Shown piece by piece: positions 56,180 through 64,000 of a stretch of 64,000 bases of DNA. How positions within the stretch are numbered: the first letter of the stretch is position 1; each line of letters opens with the position of its first letter. A model generated the notes under the pieces. It was not told the DNA's origin and did no database searches. It was given only the letters and a program-made list of their open reading frames with translations. A program made the translations under genes and the position numbers. This stretch comes from Lewinellaceae bacterium (lineage in GTDB: Bacteria > Bacteroidota > Bacteroidia > Chitinophagales > Saprospiraceae), in NCBI GenBank assembly GCA_016708875.1, contig JADJFA010000031.1:10000-73999 (forward strand), read 5' to 3'.

Positions 56180-57167
56180 ATGTTTACATCTCTCCGACAA
56201 ATAATCGAAAACGGCCGTACGGTAAGCACTGACGAACTCAATTACCCGGCCAATCGCCCCGCAGCAAAAGAATTGCAGGCACGCTTGTGCGATTTGGGCA
56301 TTTTGGACCCTGATTTCGGCGGCGATGTCACAACGCCCTTTGGCCCCATCGGGAAAGGCGACGGTATTATCGGCGCCAACAGCCGCGCTGCCATTATTGA
56401 ATTTTGCAGATTGGCAGGGCTTCCCTATATTGAAAAACAATTGACCATCACCATTTTAGACTCCTTGGTTAGGGCCCAGCCGGAGACGTTTTTGCCCATT
56501 GAATACGGCGATGCCTCCGATGATACCACCTCCGTCCGGCTCATCAAACGCATCATCCGCTACATGCGAACGAAAAGCTACTGGATCGCTCGAAGTCCTC
56601 GGATGCGCAACATTGTGTATGTGGAAGGGATGAACCCCGATGGCAGCTTAAACGCCGATAAGGCAAACCAATGGAACGATCGCCGTATTGTGTTCCGCAT
56701 CGCCTCAAATGGTCGCCCTGAAATGCTCGTGAAATGACCAGGCCACCACCGAACCGGGCAGTCATTATACCTGGCACCCGCTCAACCCGAATGGTGCGGC
56801 ACGTATAGCCTTTGGACAATACAAGGCCTGGGCCGTGGGCCTGCACAAAGGCACTCAACCAGCATTGGTGCAGCGGGAAAAACTGCGGCTCCACCGCGAC
56901 CTCAACAAAGATGGTTTCCGGAGTTCAAGCGACCCGATTGACATCGGCAAAACGTTCGGTATCAACCAACATTCCACACGCCCCGGCACCCCGCCGGAAT
57001 TTGTAGATTCGTACAGCGCCGGATGCCTTGTTGGAAGGCGCTGGGCCTGGCACATGTCGTTTCTCAACATCGTAAAGCAAGACGAGCGTTACCGACAAAA
57101 TCGCGGATACCTCTTTGTCAGCACCGTAATTCCGGGTGACGATTTGGTAAGAGAAGAACCAATTTAG
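56180..57167 (+). CDS. Peptidoglycan-binding protein with YkuD-like C-terminal motif, ~329 aa (one frameshift)
   Basis: The start MFTSLRQIIENGRTVSTDEL is followed by a peptidoglycan-binding-like domain (AAKELQARLCDLGILDPD, then GDGIIGANSRAAIIEFCRLA). A lesion in an A3 run near 56733 shifts the frame after GRPEMLV, which continues NDQATTEPGSHYTWHPLNP. The C-terminal domain has FGINQHSTRPGTPP and SYSAGCLVGRRW. The His to S-A-G-C arrangement resembles the active site of YkuD-type L,D-transpeptidases and related wall-binding proteins, but the spacing is not a perfect match. It is the last gene of the CIS cluster and likely touches the cell wall of self or target. Confidence 0.68.
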
Positions 57168-57223
57168 AGGATATTGGAACTTCCCGCCCGGGGATTTGTT
57201 TGGGGACGGTAATTTTGCCCTTA

Positions 57224-57348
57224 CTAGACATTGGACTATTGGACCTTGGACTATTAGACTTTAGACATTGGATGTCCAGAGTCCAGTATTCTAAAGTCCA
57301 AGGTCCTATAGTCCAATGTCATACAGTCCAACAGTCCAACGTCCAAAC
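57224..57348. repeat. Long inverted-repeat element, GTCCAA-type arms
   Basis: The left arm begins CTAGACATTGGACTATTGG and continues with GGACTATTAGAC. The right arm holds AAGTCCAAGGTCCTATAGTC and ACAGTCCAACAGTCCAACG. It is of the GTCCAA class and ends immediately before the ATG of mutS2 at 57349. Confidence 0.7.
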
Positions 57349-59739
57349 ATGATCTTCGAGCCGAAAGACGTTTTCCACAAATTAGAGTTCGACAAAGTCC
57401 TCGATTTGCTTGAGAAAGAGAGCCTTACGCCTATGGGCGCGGAGGTTTTACGCGCTATAGCGCCGCATACTGATTTCTCAAAAATAGACCAGAGCCTGCG
57501 CGAAACCCGTGAGTTCAAACTCATGCTGGAGAACAGAGACCGTTTCCCTCTTGAAACATTTCCCGACATACAGCCAGATTTGAAAATGCTCGACATTGAT
57601 GGGTTTACCCTTCAGGCAGAAGCATTTCAAGGCATTTTGAAGGTGCTGGTGATGATGCGCGATGTGTTCAAATTCTTTGCAGGAGGCGCGAAAAAGGAAA
57701 TTTACCCAAAACTCTACGACATCACACGGGATCTTTCCAATGACGAAGGCTTGATGAAAGCCATCACCGCAGTCTTTGATGAAAAAGGCGGGATTCGCCC
57801 CGACGCATCTCCTGAACTGATGCGCATCCGCCGCGATACGCAGCATAAAATCAGGGAATTGGATGGACGTTTCCGGCAGATTATCCAGGATTACCGCACG
57901 AAAGGCTGGCTGGCCGACTCGCCCGAATCTTTCCGAAATGGTCGCCGCGTACTCTCTGTGCCGGCTGAACACAAACGCAAAATCCGGGGCATCATACACG
58001 ACGAATCCGACACGGGACGCACGGCCTTTATCGAGCCGGAAGCCGTCATCGACATCAACAACGACCTCTTCGATCTCGAACACGATGAACGCAGGGAAAT
58101 CTTTAGAATTCTGCGCGACCTGAGCGAAACATTTCGGCCATACAGCCCCATTCTGCGCAACTACTCGGAAGTGCTCGTCCGCTTCGACGTGGTACGAGCC
58201 AAAGCCGCGCTCGGCCTTGCCATGCGGGCTGGGATGCCTATTTTGAAAGAAAAACCAATCATCAACGTCCGGAAAGGTTTTCACCCGCTATTGTACTTGA
58301 AGAACAAACAAACGGGGCGTAAAACCATCCCGTTTGAGTTGCGGCTCAATGCTGAAAACCATATTCTGATCCTGTCAGGGCCAAACGCCGGAGGCAAATC
58401 TGTGGCGATGAAATCCGTTGGACTCTTGCAAATGATGGTGCAAAGTGGCTTGCTCGTGCCTGTGCACGAACTGAGCGAGTTTGGCATTTTCTCCCAAATA
58501 TTTGCCGATATCGGCGACCAGCAAAGCCTTGACGACGATCTTTCTACCTATTCTTCCCGCCTCCAGAACGCCCGTGTTTTTATTCAAAAAGCCACCCCGG
58601 ACACCCTTGTACTTATTGACGAAATGGGCAGCGGCACAGATCCAAAGCCTGGCGGGGCCATTGCCGAGGCGATTTTGCGCCAACTCCACCGCAAGGGCGT
58701 ATATGCCGTGGTGACCACCCACTATTCCAACCTCAAGGTGTACGCCTTCCGCAATCCCGGCATCCTGAACGGGAACATGCACTTCGACAAGGATACCCTT
58801 TCACCGACCTACGAACTGAAAGTGGGTCGCCCCGGCAGCAGTTATGCTTTTGAAATTGCCGAAAAAAGCGGCCTCTCCCGAGACCTTATTGGCTATGCCC
58901 GCAACCGGACTGGCTCCGAAACGGCCGTGGACGATATCCTCATCGAACTCCAGCGCGAGAAGCAGGAACTGGAGGAAAAACTCAGTTCGGTTAAGGAAAA
59001 AGAGCAGTCCCTCGAACGCCTCATCAAAACGTACGATGGGATGCACCAGGAATTGGACGTAAAACGCAAGCGCCTCAAACTCGATCAAAAGGAGCATGAA
59101 CTCCGCATGAGCGCCAACACCAACCGCGAGGTAGATAAAATCATCCGCGAGCTAAAAGGCGAGAAAAACCTCGAAAAGGCCCAGGAATTTGCGGCCAAAC
59201 TCCGCCAGGAGCGCACGGAAAAAGCCAGACAAGTAGATGAAGTCAACGAAGAAGTGGTCAAATCAGAATTAAAATCTGCCGGAAATGTGGTGACCCGCCC
59301 CATTGTTGTGGGCGACTTTGTGCGACTCCGTTCAGGTGGCGCCACGGGCCAGGTGGAAGAGATTAAAGGGCAAAAAGCCACAGTGCAAATGGGCGGGCTT
59401 CGGATCACGACGGTCGTGCGAGATTTAATACCCGCCAACGAACCGCTTGTGCAGCCTTCCAGTGTCAATTCCAATGATTTACAACACGTTGCGTCCTTTG
59501 ACGCCAAGGTGGACATTCGCGGCATGGGCAAAGAAGAGGCGCTGCAAGTGCTCGAAAAATTTGTAGACAACGCCCTGCTCACCAGCGCCAACACCATCCA
59601 AATCCTGCATGGAAAAGGCACGGGCGTGCTCCGCAATGTGGTAAAGCAAAAACTGCGGGAATATGGCGGGAATATTGCCCGGTCTTATCACCCGGAGGAT
59701 GGCGGCGGGGATGGGGTGACGATGGTGGATTTGGCGTGA
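57349..59739 (+). CDS. mutS2: Endonuclease MutS2
   Basis: A MutS-like ATPase with a C-terminal Smr nuclease domain, about 796 residues. Known MutS2 proteins suppress homologous recombination and act on stalled ribosomes or DNA branch structures. The ATG at 57349 (MIFEPKDVFHKLEFDKVLDL) is preferred; an earlier in-frame ATG lies inside the repeat. Walker A is LSGPNAGGKSVAMKSVG, Walker B LVLIDEMGSGTDPKPGG. A long coiled coil follows (QREKQELEEKLSSVKEKEQ). The Smr end reads VDIRGMGKEEALQVLEKFVD, then IQILHGKGTGVLRNVV. The frame is intact. Confidence 0.95.
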   Translation: MIFEPKDVFHKLEFDKVLDLLEKESLTPMGAEVLRAIAPHTDFSKIDQSLRETREFKLMLENRDRFPLETFPDIQPDLKMLDIDGFTLQAEAFQGILKVLVMMRDVFKFFAGGAKKEIYPKLYDITRDLSNDEGLMKAITAVFDEKGGIRPDASPELMRIRRDTQHKIRELDGRFRQIIQDYRTKGWLADSPESFRNGRRVLSVPAEHKRKIRGIIHDESDTGRTAFIEPEAVIDINNDLFDLEHDERREIFRILRDLSETFRPYSPILRNYSEVLVRFDVVRAKAALGLAMRAGMPILKEKPIINVRKGFHPLLYLKNKQTGRKTIPFELRLNAENHILILSGPNAGGKSVAMKSVGLLQMMVQSGLLVPVHELSEFGIFSQIFADIGDQQSLDDDLSTYSSRLQNARVFIQKATPDTLVLIDEMGSGTDPKPGGAIAEAILRQLHRKGVYAVVTTHYSNLKVYAFRNPGILNGNMHFDKDTLSPTYELKVGRPGSSYAFEIAEKSGLSRDLIGYARNRTGSETAVDDILIELQREKQELEEKLSSVKEKEQSLERLIKTYDGMHQELDVKRKRLKLDQKEHELRMSANTNREVDKIIRELKGEKNLEKAQEFAAKLRQERTEKARQVDEVNEEVVKSELKSAGNVVTRPIVVGDFVRLRSGGATGQVEEIKGQKATVQMGGLRITTVVRDLIPANEPLVQPSSVNSNDLQHVASFDAKVDIRGMGKEEALQVLEKFVDNALLTSANTIQILHGKGTGVLRNVVKQKLREYGGNIARSYHPEDGGGDGVTMVDLA

Positions 59740-59743
59740 GGAA

Positions 59744-59894
59744 AATAAACAGGAAAACCGCAAAACAGGAGAATAGGAAAATTTAAAACTAAGAGTGATT
59801 AATCTCGAAAAAGGCAAGGTTTTAGCCTTATTCGGATCATGATGCACGGTTTTAAATTTTCCTGTTCTCCTGTTTTGCGGTTTTGCGGTTTAAT
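59744..59894. repeat. Long inverted-repeat element, AAAACCGCAAAACAGGAG-type arms
   Basis: The left arm (59744-59789) has AAACAGGAAAACCGCAAAAC and AGGAGAATAGGAAAATTTAA. The right arm (59849-59894) is its near complement, with CCTGTTCTCCTGTTTTGCGG. The core has TCTCGAAAAAGGCAAGG. The same arm words and core appear in the element at 26048-26218. It lies between convergent genes and could also terminate both. Confidence 0.72.
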
Positions 59895-59899
59895 TCCTC

Positions 59900-60748
59900 T
59901 TAAACACTACTCCACCCTAAACTTCCCACAAAAATCAAATCCTCATCCGCTTGGCGCTCCATGGTATAATAGTACAAACCGGGCTGCAAGCGGAGTCGCT
60001 GAGCAGAAGAAAACGCCCATGACCCATCCGCTGTATTGCGATTCTTGATCGTAGGCAAAACTTGGAACAGGGATTTGTTTAAGTCTACAGCATTGTCAAA
60101 GATTTTCAACACCAACGGAAACTGAGCCGTATCCCCATCTGCGGGGGCGGCGCCACGAAAGTTGATTTTTACCACACCGTTTTCAGCCTTGAACGTAGCA
60201 CCCATGGCCGGGCTTATCATTTCTGCTGTTCCGTTTGAGGAACGGATCAAGCTACCCAAACGGTTCTCAAAATCGCGGTTAGGTAGGTATGCCGCCTGAT
60301 CTGCCTTTGCAATGGGGCGTATGGGCGCTTTTTCCAATGGTTCTGTCTGTGGGTCTCGAATTTCAGGCGTTGCAATAGGCTCATTAGCTGGAGGCACTGA
60401 TTTTATTTGCTCTTCCACCGCAGGTTGAGTATTTTCCAAAGCGGGTGTTAGCCAATGCCACCCCACCCAGCCTAAAAATAATACCGCCAATGCGATGCCT
60501 GGCCATTTCAGCCATCCATAATTCGTTGACTGGGACGGCGGCGATTCCTTGAGGATATCAGTCAACAAATCACGGAGTTCCAGCTTTTGGGGGTCTGCAA
60601 ATTCCTCATGCAATTGCCGGTGTAATTCCACTTCCGCCCGGAATGCCGGGTCAGTAGACAGACTGGTTTCTACCGCTTGCAGATCCTCGGGCGGAAGTGC
60701 GCCGCGCAGGTATTGTTCGATAAGTTCGTTGTTATCTAAATTTTTCAT
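59900..60748 (-). CDS. Probable anti-sigma factor, membrane-anchored
   Basis: A protein of about 282 residues with an N-terminal cytoplasmic part (NNELIEQYLRGALPPEDLQA) that resembles the anti-sigma helical domain. A helix follows at about 82-105 (LKWPGIALAVLFLGWVGWHW) and then a periplasmic domain ending LIFVGSLGWSSV. It starts 5 bases after the stop of the sigma-like gene, so the two are co-translated. Together they look like a sigma/anti-sigma pair responding to an envelope signal. No HxxxCxxC zinc motif is present. The ATG at 60748 is preferred to a TTG at 60757. Confidence 0.6.
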   Translation of the reverse strand: MKNLDNNELIEQYLRGALPPEDLQAVETSLSTDPAFRAEVELHRQLHEEFADPQKLELRDLLTDILKESPPSQSTNYGWLKWPGIALAVLFLGWVGWHWLTPALENTQPAVEEQIKSVPPANEPIATPEIRDPQTEPLEKAPIRPIAKADQAAYLPNRDFENRLGSLIRSSNGTAEMISPAMGATFKAENGVVKINFRGAAPADGDTAQFPLVLKIFDNAVDLNKSLFQVLPTIKNRNTADGSWAFSSAQRLRLQPGLYYYTMERQADEDLIFVGSLGWSSV

Positions 60749-60753
60749 GACTG

Positions 60754-61347
60754 TCAAGCGGTTTGAAGTTCCTTGAAGGCGGCGTCCTTTTTGATCGTTT
60801 CAACCAGCCGGTCCTTGCACTGTGATTTTCGCACACGGGCATACCCTTCGCTGGCAAAGCCCATTTTCTGAGCGATTTCTTCCATTTTATGGTTTTGGAA
60901 GAATAATTCCAGGAGTTTTTGGCAGTCTTCTCCCAATTGTCGCAGGGCTTTGTAAAAAAGTTTGCCGCGCTCCACCTGGAGTGAGTCAATATGTAAGGAA
61001 TCGTCCGCTATGTATTTGGCGTCCTCCGGAATTGTTACTTCCAAATTCGTTTTTTTTTGCCGCCGCGACATCCAGAGGTTTCGGCCGACCCCGTAAAACA
61101 GGGTACTAAACTTGCTGGTGAGTTGAAAACCAGGCTTTTGCGCCATTTCATAGATCACAATGATTGCATCTTGAAACACGTCTTTGGCGTCGTCTTCGGT
61201 GCCTACATGGTCTTTGACCAGTTGACGAATAGCGGGGAAAAGTTGGGCATACATCCGGGTGATCAGGGTTCGATCACCGGAGAGAATGGCGGGGATGTAG
61301 TTGAAATCTTCCAAGGTTTTTGCTGCGAATGGGTGGGTAATTTGCAA
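60754..61347 (-). CDS. ECF-type sigma-70 family factor
   Basis: A sigma factor of about 198 residues. Region 2 is seen in MYAQLFPAIRQLVKDHVG, then DDAKDVFQDAIIVIYE. Region 4 is seen in KLLELFFQNHKMEEIAQKMG, then FASEGYARVRKSQCKDRLVE. No ATG is well placed; the first conserved residues are LEDFNYIPAIL. A TTG at 61345-61347 is the start proposed here, and a TTG at 61314 is another candidate. The open frame runs to 61455, but those residues look non-coding. It controls an unknown regulon with the downstream anti-sigma protein. Confidence 0.75.
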   Translation of the reverse strand: MQITHPFAAKTLEDFNYIPAILSGDRTLITRMYAQLFPAIRQLVKDHVGTEDDAKDVFQDAIIVIYEMAQKPGFQLTSKFSTLFYGVGRNLWMSRRQKKTNLEVTIPEDAKYIADDSLHIDSLQVERGKLFYKALRQLGEDCQKLLELFFQNHKMEEIAQKMGFASEGYARVRKSQCKDRLVETIKKDAAFKELQTA

Positions 61348-61473
61348 AAATAGTACTTGGATGGCAAGAGACAACTTGAAATTACAAATTACAGTTTTGG
61401 ATTTAGGATATTGGACTAGGCATGCAACCAAGACCGTTAAGCCAAAATCACACATCGCACATCATTCCTGATA

Positions 61474-61523
61474 ATTTATCCGTGAAAAAACACAACTACA
61501 GTTTGTTTTTTTCACGGATAAAT
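61474..61523. promoter_or_regulatory. Palindrome upstream of the DUF4143 ATPase gene
   Basis: ATTTATCCGTGAAAAAA and TTTTTTTCACGGATAAAT are near-perfect inverted copies around a 15-base spacer. The element ends 14 bases before the ATG. The A6 and T7 runs allow it to act as a terminator of the upstream minus-strand transcript in one direction, or as an operator or mRNA hairpin in the other. Confidence 0.6.
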
Positions 61524-61537
61524 CGGATATTTGCACC

Positions 61538-62707
61538 ATGATATTTCGGATTGCAACGCATAATATTGTAGAAGATTTAGACCTCTTTCCGGTCGTAGCT
61601 ATCATCGGTTCGAGGCAGGTTGGGAAAACGACCCTTGCCAAATCCATCGGCCAACATCTGAAAAAAAAGACGCTCTACCTCGACCTTGAATCTGAAAATG
61701 ACCTTGCCAAATTGGCAAGCCCTGAAACCTATCTCTCGGAGCATTTTGACAAATGTGTCATCATAGACGAAGTTCAAACCATGCCGAGGCTTTTCCCGAT
61801 CATTCGTTCCTTGGTGGACAAGCAGCGCGAACCTGCGCGATTCATTCTTTTGGGATCCGCATCTCCTGAATTGCTTCGCAACAGTTCCGAGTCGCTGGCT
61901 GGGCGCATCGTTTTCCACGAACTCTCTCCTTTCTCGCTGCCTGAAATCGCCCATGCTTATCCTATGAGGGAGCATTGGCTACGGGGCGGCTTTCCAGACG
62001 CTTTTTTGGCAAAGAACTTCGACGTAGCGAAACGTTGGCTTGAAAACTTTACCAAAACCTTTGTTGAACGTGATCTGCGCAGAATCATCGGCTATGAAGT
62101 AGAGCCGCTGACAATGAGCCGTTTCATCCGAATGCTGGGTCACTTGCATGGGCAAATTTTGAACGCTGCGGAAATTTCCCGTTCAATGGACATTTCTGTT
62201 CAATCGGTCAATAAATATCTTTATTTGCTCGAGGGCGCCTTCCTGACCCAAAAATTAGAGCCCTATTTCCGCAACCTCGGCAAACGGCTAACCAAATCTC
62301 CGAAATTTTATTTTAATGATTCGGGTTTTCATCATACACTTGTCCGCATCCCTGACTTGGAAGGACTTTATTCCAGCCAGATGTTGGGCGTCTCGTGGGA
62401 AGGATACGTAATCCAGCAAATCCGCAGGGTTTGCGGCGACCGGTGGAATTACTTTTTTTACCGTACTCAACACGGTGCCGAAATTGACCTTTTGCTCGAA
62501 ACTCCTTCAGGAAAATTGGCCGCCATTGAAATAAAATATTCCAACGCGCCCTCCGTCTCCAAAGGGTTTTATCTAAGTTGCGAAGATCTCAACCCGGATT
62601 TCAGGTTTATTGTTACCCCTGAAAGCGAAAGCTATCTGCGTGATTCGGGTATCAGGGTATGTGGCCTGCTTCATTTTTTGCTGCACGAAATTCCTTCTTT
62701 GGATTGA
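61538..62707 (+). CDS. DUF4143-family AAA ATPase
   Basis: A 389-residue protein with Walker A IIGSRQVGKTTLAKSIG and Walker B VIIDEVQTMPRLFPIIRSLV, then LVDKQREPARFILLGSASP. The DUF4143 C-terminal half carries HGAEIDLLLETPSGKLAAIE followed by IKYSNAP, a nuclease-like E-x-K motif seen in this family. Such ATPases are common as solitary accessory genes in Bacteroidota. Their role is unclear and is often linked to DNA defence or to mobile elements. A strong palindrome lies upstream. The frame is intact. Confidence 0.88.
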   Translation: MIFRIATHNIVEDLDLFPVVAIIGSRQVGKTTLAKSIGQHLKKKTLYLDLESENDLAKLASPETYLSEHFDKCVIIDEVQTMPRLFPIIRSLVDKQREPARFILLGSASPELLRNSSESLAGRIVFHELSPFSLPEIAHAYPMREHWLRGGFPDAFLAKNFDVAKRWLENFTKTFVERDLRRIIGYEVEPLTMSRFIRMLGHLHGQILNAAEISRSMDISVQSVNKYLYLLEGAFLTQKLEPYFRNLGKRLTKSPKFYFNDSGFHHTLVRIPDLEGLYSSQMLGVSWEGYVIQQIRRVCGDRWNYFFYRTQHGAEIDLLLETPSGKLAAIEIKYSNAPSVSKGFYLSCEDLNPDFRFIVTPESESYLRDSGIRVCGLLHFLLHEIPSLD

Positions 62708-62739
62708 GCCTACGTTGGGAGTTTTTTACCCGCAAAAAC

Positions 62740-64000
62740 TCACTCAATCAACACAAACCCCGCCCAATCATACGCCCCCGAATACATCGCCCGCATCTCC
62801 AGCTGGGTGCTGCGGAAGGCCTCCGGCACGGTTCTCTTTTCCGTCAGCCAATGCCGGTAAAAACTGCTCATAAATGCCTGGGTACTCCGGTCGTCCACTT
62901 TCCACAACGACATAATGAGGTACTTTGCCCCGGCGATTTTGAAGGCGCGTTGCAGGCCGTAAACCCCTTCGTTGCCAACGATATCTCCGAGACCCGTTTC
63001 GCAAGCGCTGAGCACCACCAGTTCAGTACCAGAGAGATTCATCTGGCTGATCTCGTAGGCGGTAAGAATACCGTCTTCCTGACCTTCGGGGTGTTTGCCA
63101 GTGAGCCAGGCCTGTTTGGCGCCGGCCATAATGAGTCCGGAGCGGATCATGGGGTGCTCGGACATTTTGAAAACAGGCTCGCTGCCTGCTGCCAATTGCC
63201 TGCTTTGCTGACGGCCGGATCTGGGAAAAAATAGCCGTGCGTGGCCACGTGGATGATGCGCGGGGAAGGCTTTCCAACACCCAACTGCCGGAACGACTCT
63301 TCTGTGGCGTAAAAACCCGTGTCTATTTTCGTTTCAAGACTGACGGAGCGAAGCGTTTGGCCGATCTCTTGTACTTCAGCGGCGGTGGCAGGCAGGTAGT
63401 CAAGTACGCCACCCCGGGTGATGCTGAGGCTGTCGGGCTGAAACGCCAAAGCGCTCGGCTCAATACTTCGCGTCGAAGCGCCCCGGTTGGCATAAGCGAT
63501 CACCGTGCTGTCGCTGTCGTAGCGGATGCCGCCGGCGAGGTAGGCGTCGTTGGAACTGGTCTGACTGCCATTGCCAACTGCCAACTGACGTGTGCTGCCC
63601 ATCACAACCACTTGACGGCGTTCGCCGTACACCTGGCCTTCAGGGGTGGCCATCGCGGCCAGATTCAGGCGGTGGAGAAGGCCAGATGGGGCGCAATACA
63701 TGGTTTATGCCGGTGAGAGCAGCGATTCAAGCGGTTTCCAAATGAGGTCGTACAGGGATTTTTGACTGTACAGCGTGTTGATTTTCAGGAAATTGCTGCC
63801 ACCGGAGGCGCCGCGCATTAGCTCCTTGAGTTCATTTTTTCGAAGGGGATGAATTGGCAAACTGCCCAGTATTAATATAACGGTCCTGCCATTTTACCAA
63901 ATGCATAGTTGCTTCATAGCCTGCGACATTGCTGGCAAGGTCTTTTTCTAGGACATTGATTTTTTCTTCTAAGATTGAGACATTCTTTTGTTCAGAAATC
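62740..64000 (-). pseudogene. CHAT-domain protein, broken and continuing beyond the window
   Basis: Caspase-like CHAT protease domain. The catalytic His lies in RIIHVATHGYFF and the Cys in VVLSACETGLGDIV. The two lie in different frames, which meet near 63170-63190. Further lesions exist upstream. A TAA at 63705-63707 is in frame and separates LYDLIWKPLESLLSPA from TMYCAPSGLLHRLNL. Near 63860, the usual stretch between a KWQD motif and a VILILGSLPIHPLR motif is missing. Upstream, LEEKINVLEKDLASNVAGYE leads toward the TPR region expected outside the window. The number of lesions points to decay. Confidence 0.72.

Noticed and set aside
22619..57167. Prophage
   Set aside because: Tail-like genes are abundant, but no capsid, portal, terminase, integrase, lysis or replication genes are visible, and DUF4157, AAA+ and Pvc16-type genes mark a CIS.
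1..64000. tRNA or rRNA genes
   Set aside because: No cloverleaf-like pattern or rRNA signature was noticed, but a covariance-model search was not possible here.

Overview
The window comes from a member of the Bacteroidota, most likely a Saprospiraceae-like bacterium. The evidence is the TTTG-N19-TAnnTTTG promoter form, the repertoire (TonB, DUF4419, S9 peptidase, DUF3592, Pvc16_N and DUF4157 proteins, CHAT, RAYT) and the absence of strong Shine-Dalgarno sites. This is inference from gene content; no rRNA or marker tree is available.

Layout. (1) 1-9 kb, mostly minus strand: the start of a P-type cation ATPase, a broken Ca2+/cation antiporter, three two-domain universal stress proteins plus a fourth remnant, an SDR oxidoreductase, a beta-carbonic anhydrase with a SulP permease, and a divergent TetR regulator. 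(2) 9-22 kb, housekeeping and envelope genes: TonB, DUF4419, an S9 peptidase, an LpxL-type acyltransferase, an MltA-type lytic transglycosylase, a RAYT transposase with its palindromes, kynurenine monooxygenase, small hypotheticals and UDP-glucuronate decarboxylase. (3) 22.2-57.2 kb, plus strand: a complete contractile injection system (CIS/eCIS, related to Afp/PVC). Its order is Pvc16-type cap, a conserved unknown, one sheath, two tubes, a DUF5908 protein, a LysM tube adaptor, VgrG-like spike, PAAR tip, gp25, gpJ/Afp11, an Afp12-like protein, a ~1735-residue coiled-coil protein, tape measure, a ~2060-residue DUF4157 effector, an AAA+ ATPase, a membrane protein, an SH3-linked subtilisin homologue that has lost all three catalytic residues, and a peptidoglycan-binding protein with a YkuD-like motif. 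(4) 57.3-64 kb: MutS2, a sigma/anti-sigma pair, a DUF4143 ATPase and a broken CHAT-domain gene.

Two features run through the whole window. First, at least thirteen otherwise well-conserved genes are interrupted by a one-base shift (often in a homopolymer) or a single in-frame stop. I report them as single genes with lesions. Uncorrected long-read sequencing error is the simplest explanation, with real decay likely for the antiporter, the universal stress protein remnant and CHAT. Second, many intergenic gaps hold long inverted repeats whose arms are built from short simple repeats (GTCCAA, AACTTGA, CAATCGA, GCGGTTTT and others). Several of these sit between genes of the CIS cluster.

How the CIS genes fit together: sheath, tubes, spike, baseplate and ATPase are all present and no capsid, terminase, portal or integrase is seen, so this is a domesticated phage-tail-like injection machine and not a prophage. 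The DUF4157 protein is the clearest cargo candidate. The membrane protein, the SH3 protein and the peptidoglycan-binding protein suggest cell-envelope contact, but whether the particle is released or stays anchored cannot be decided from sequence.
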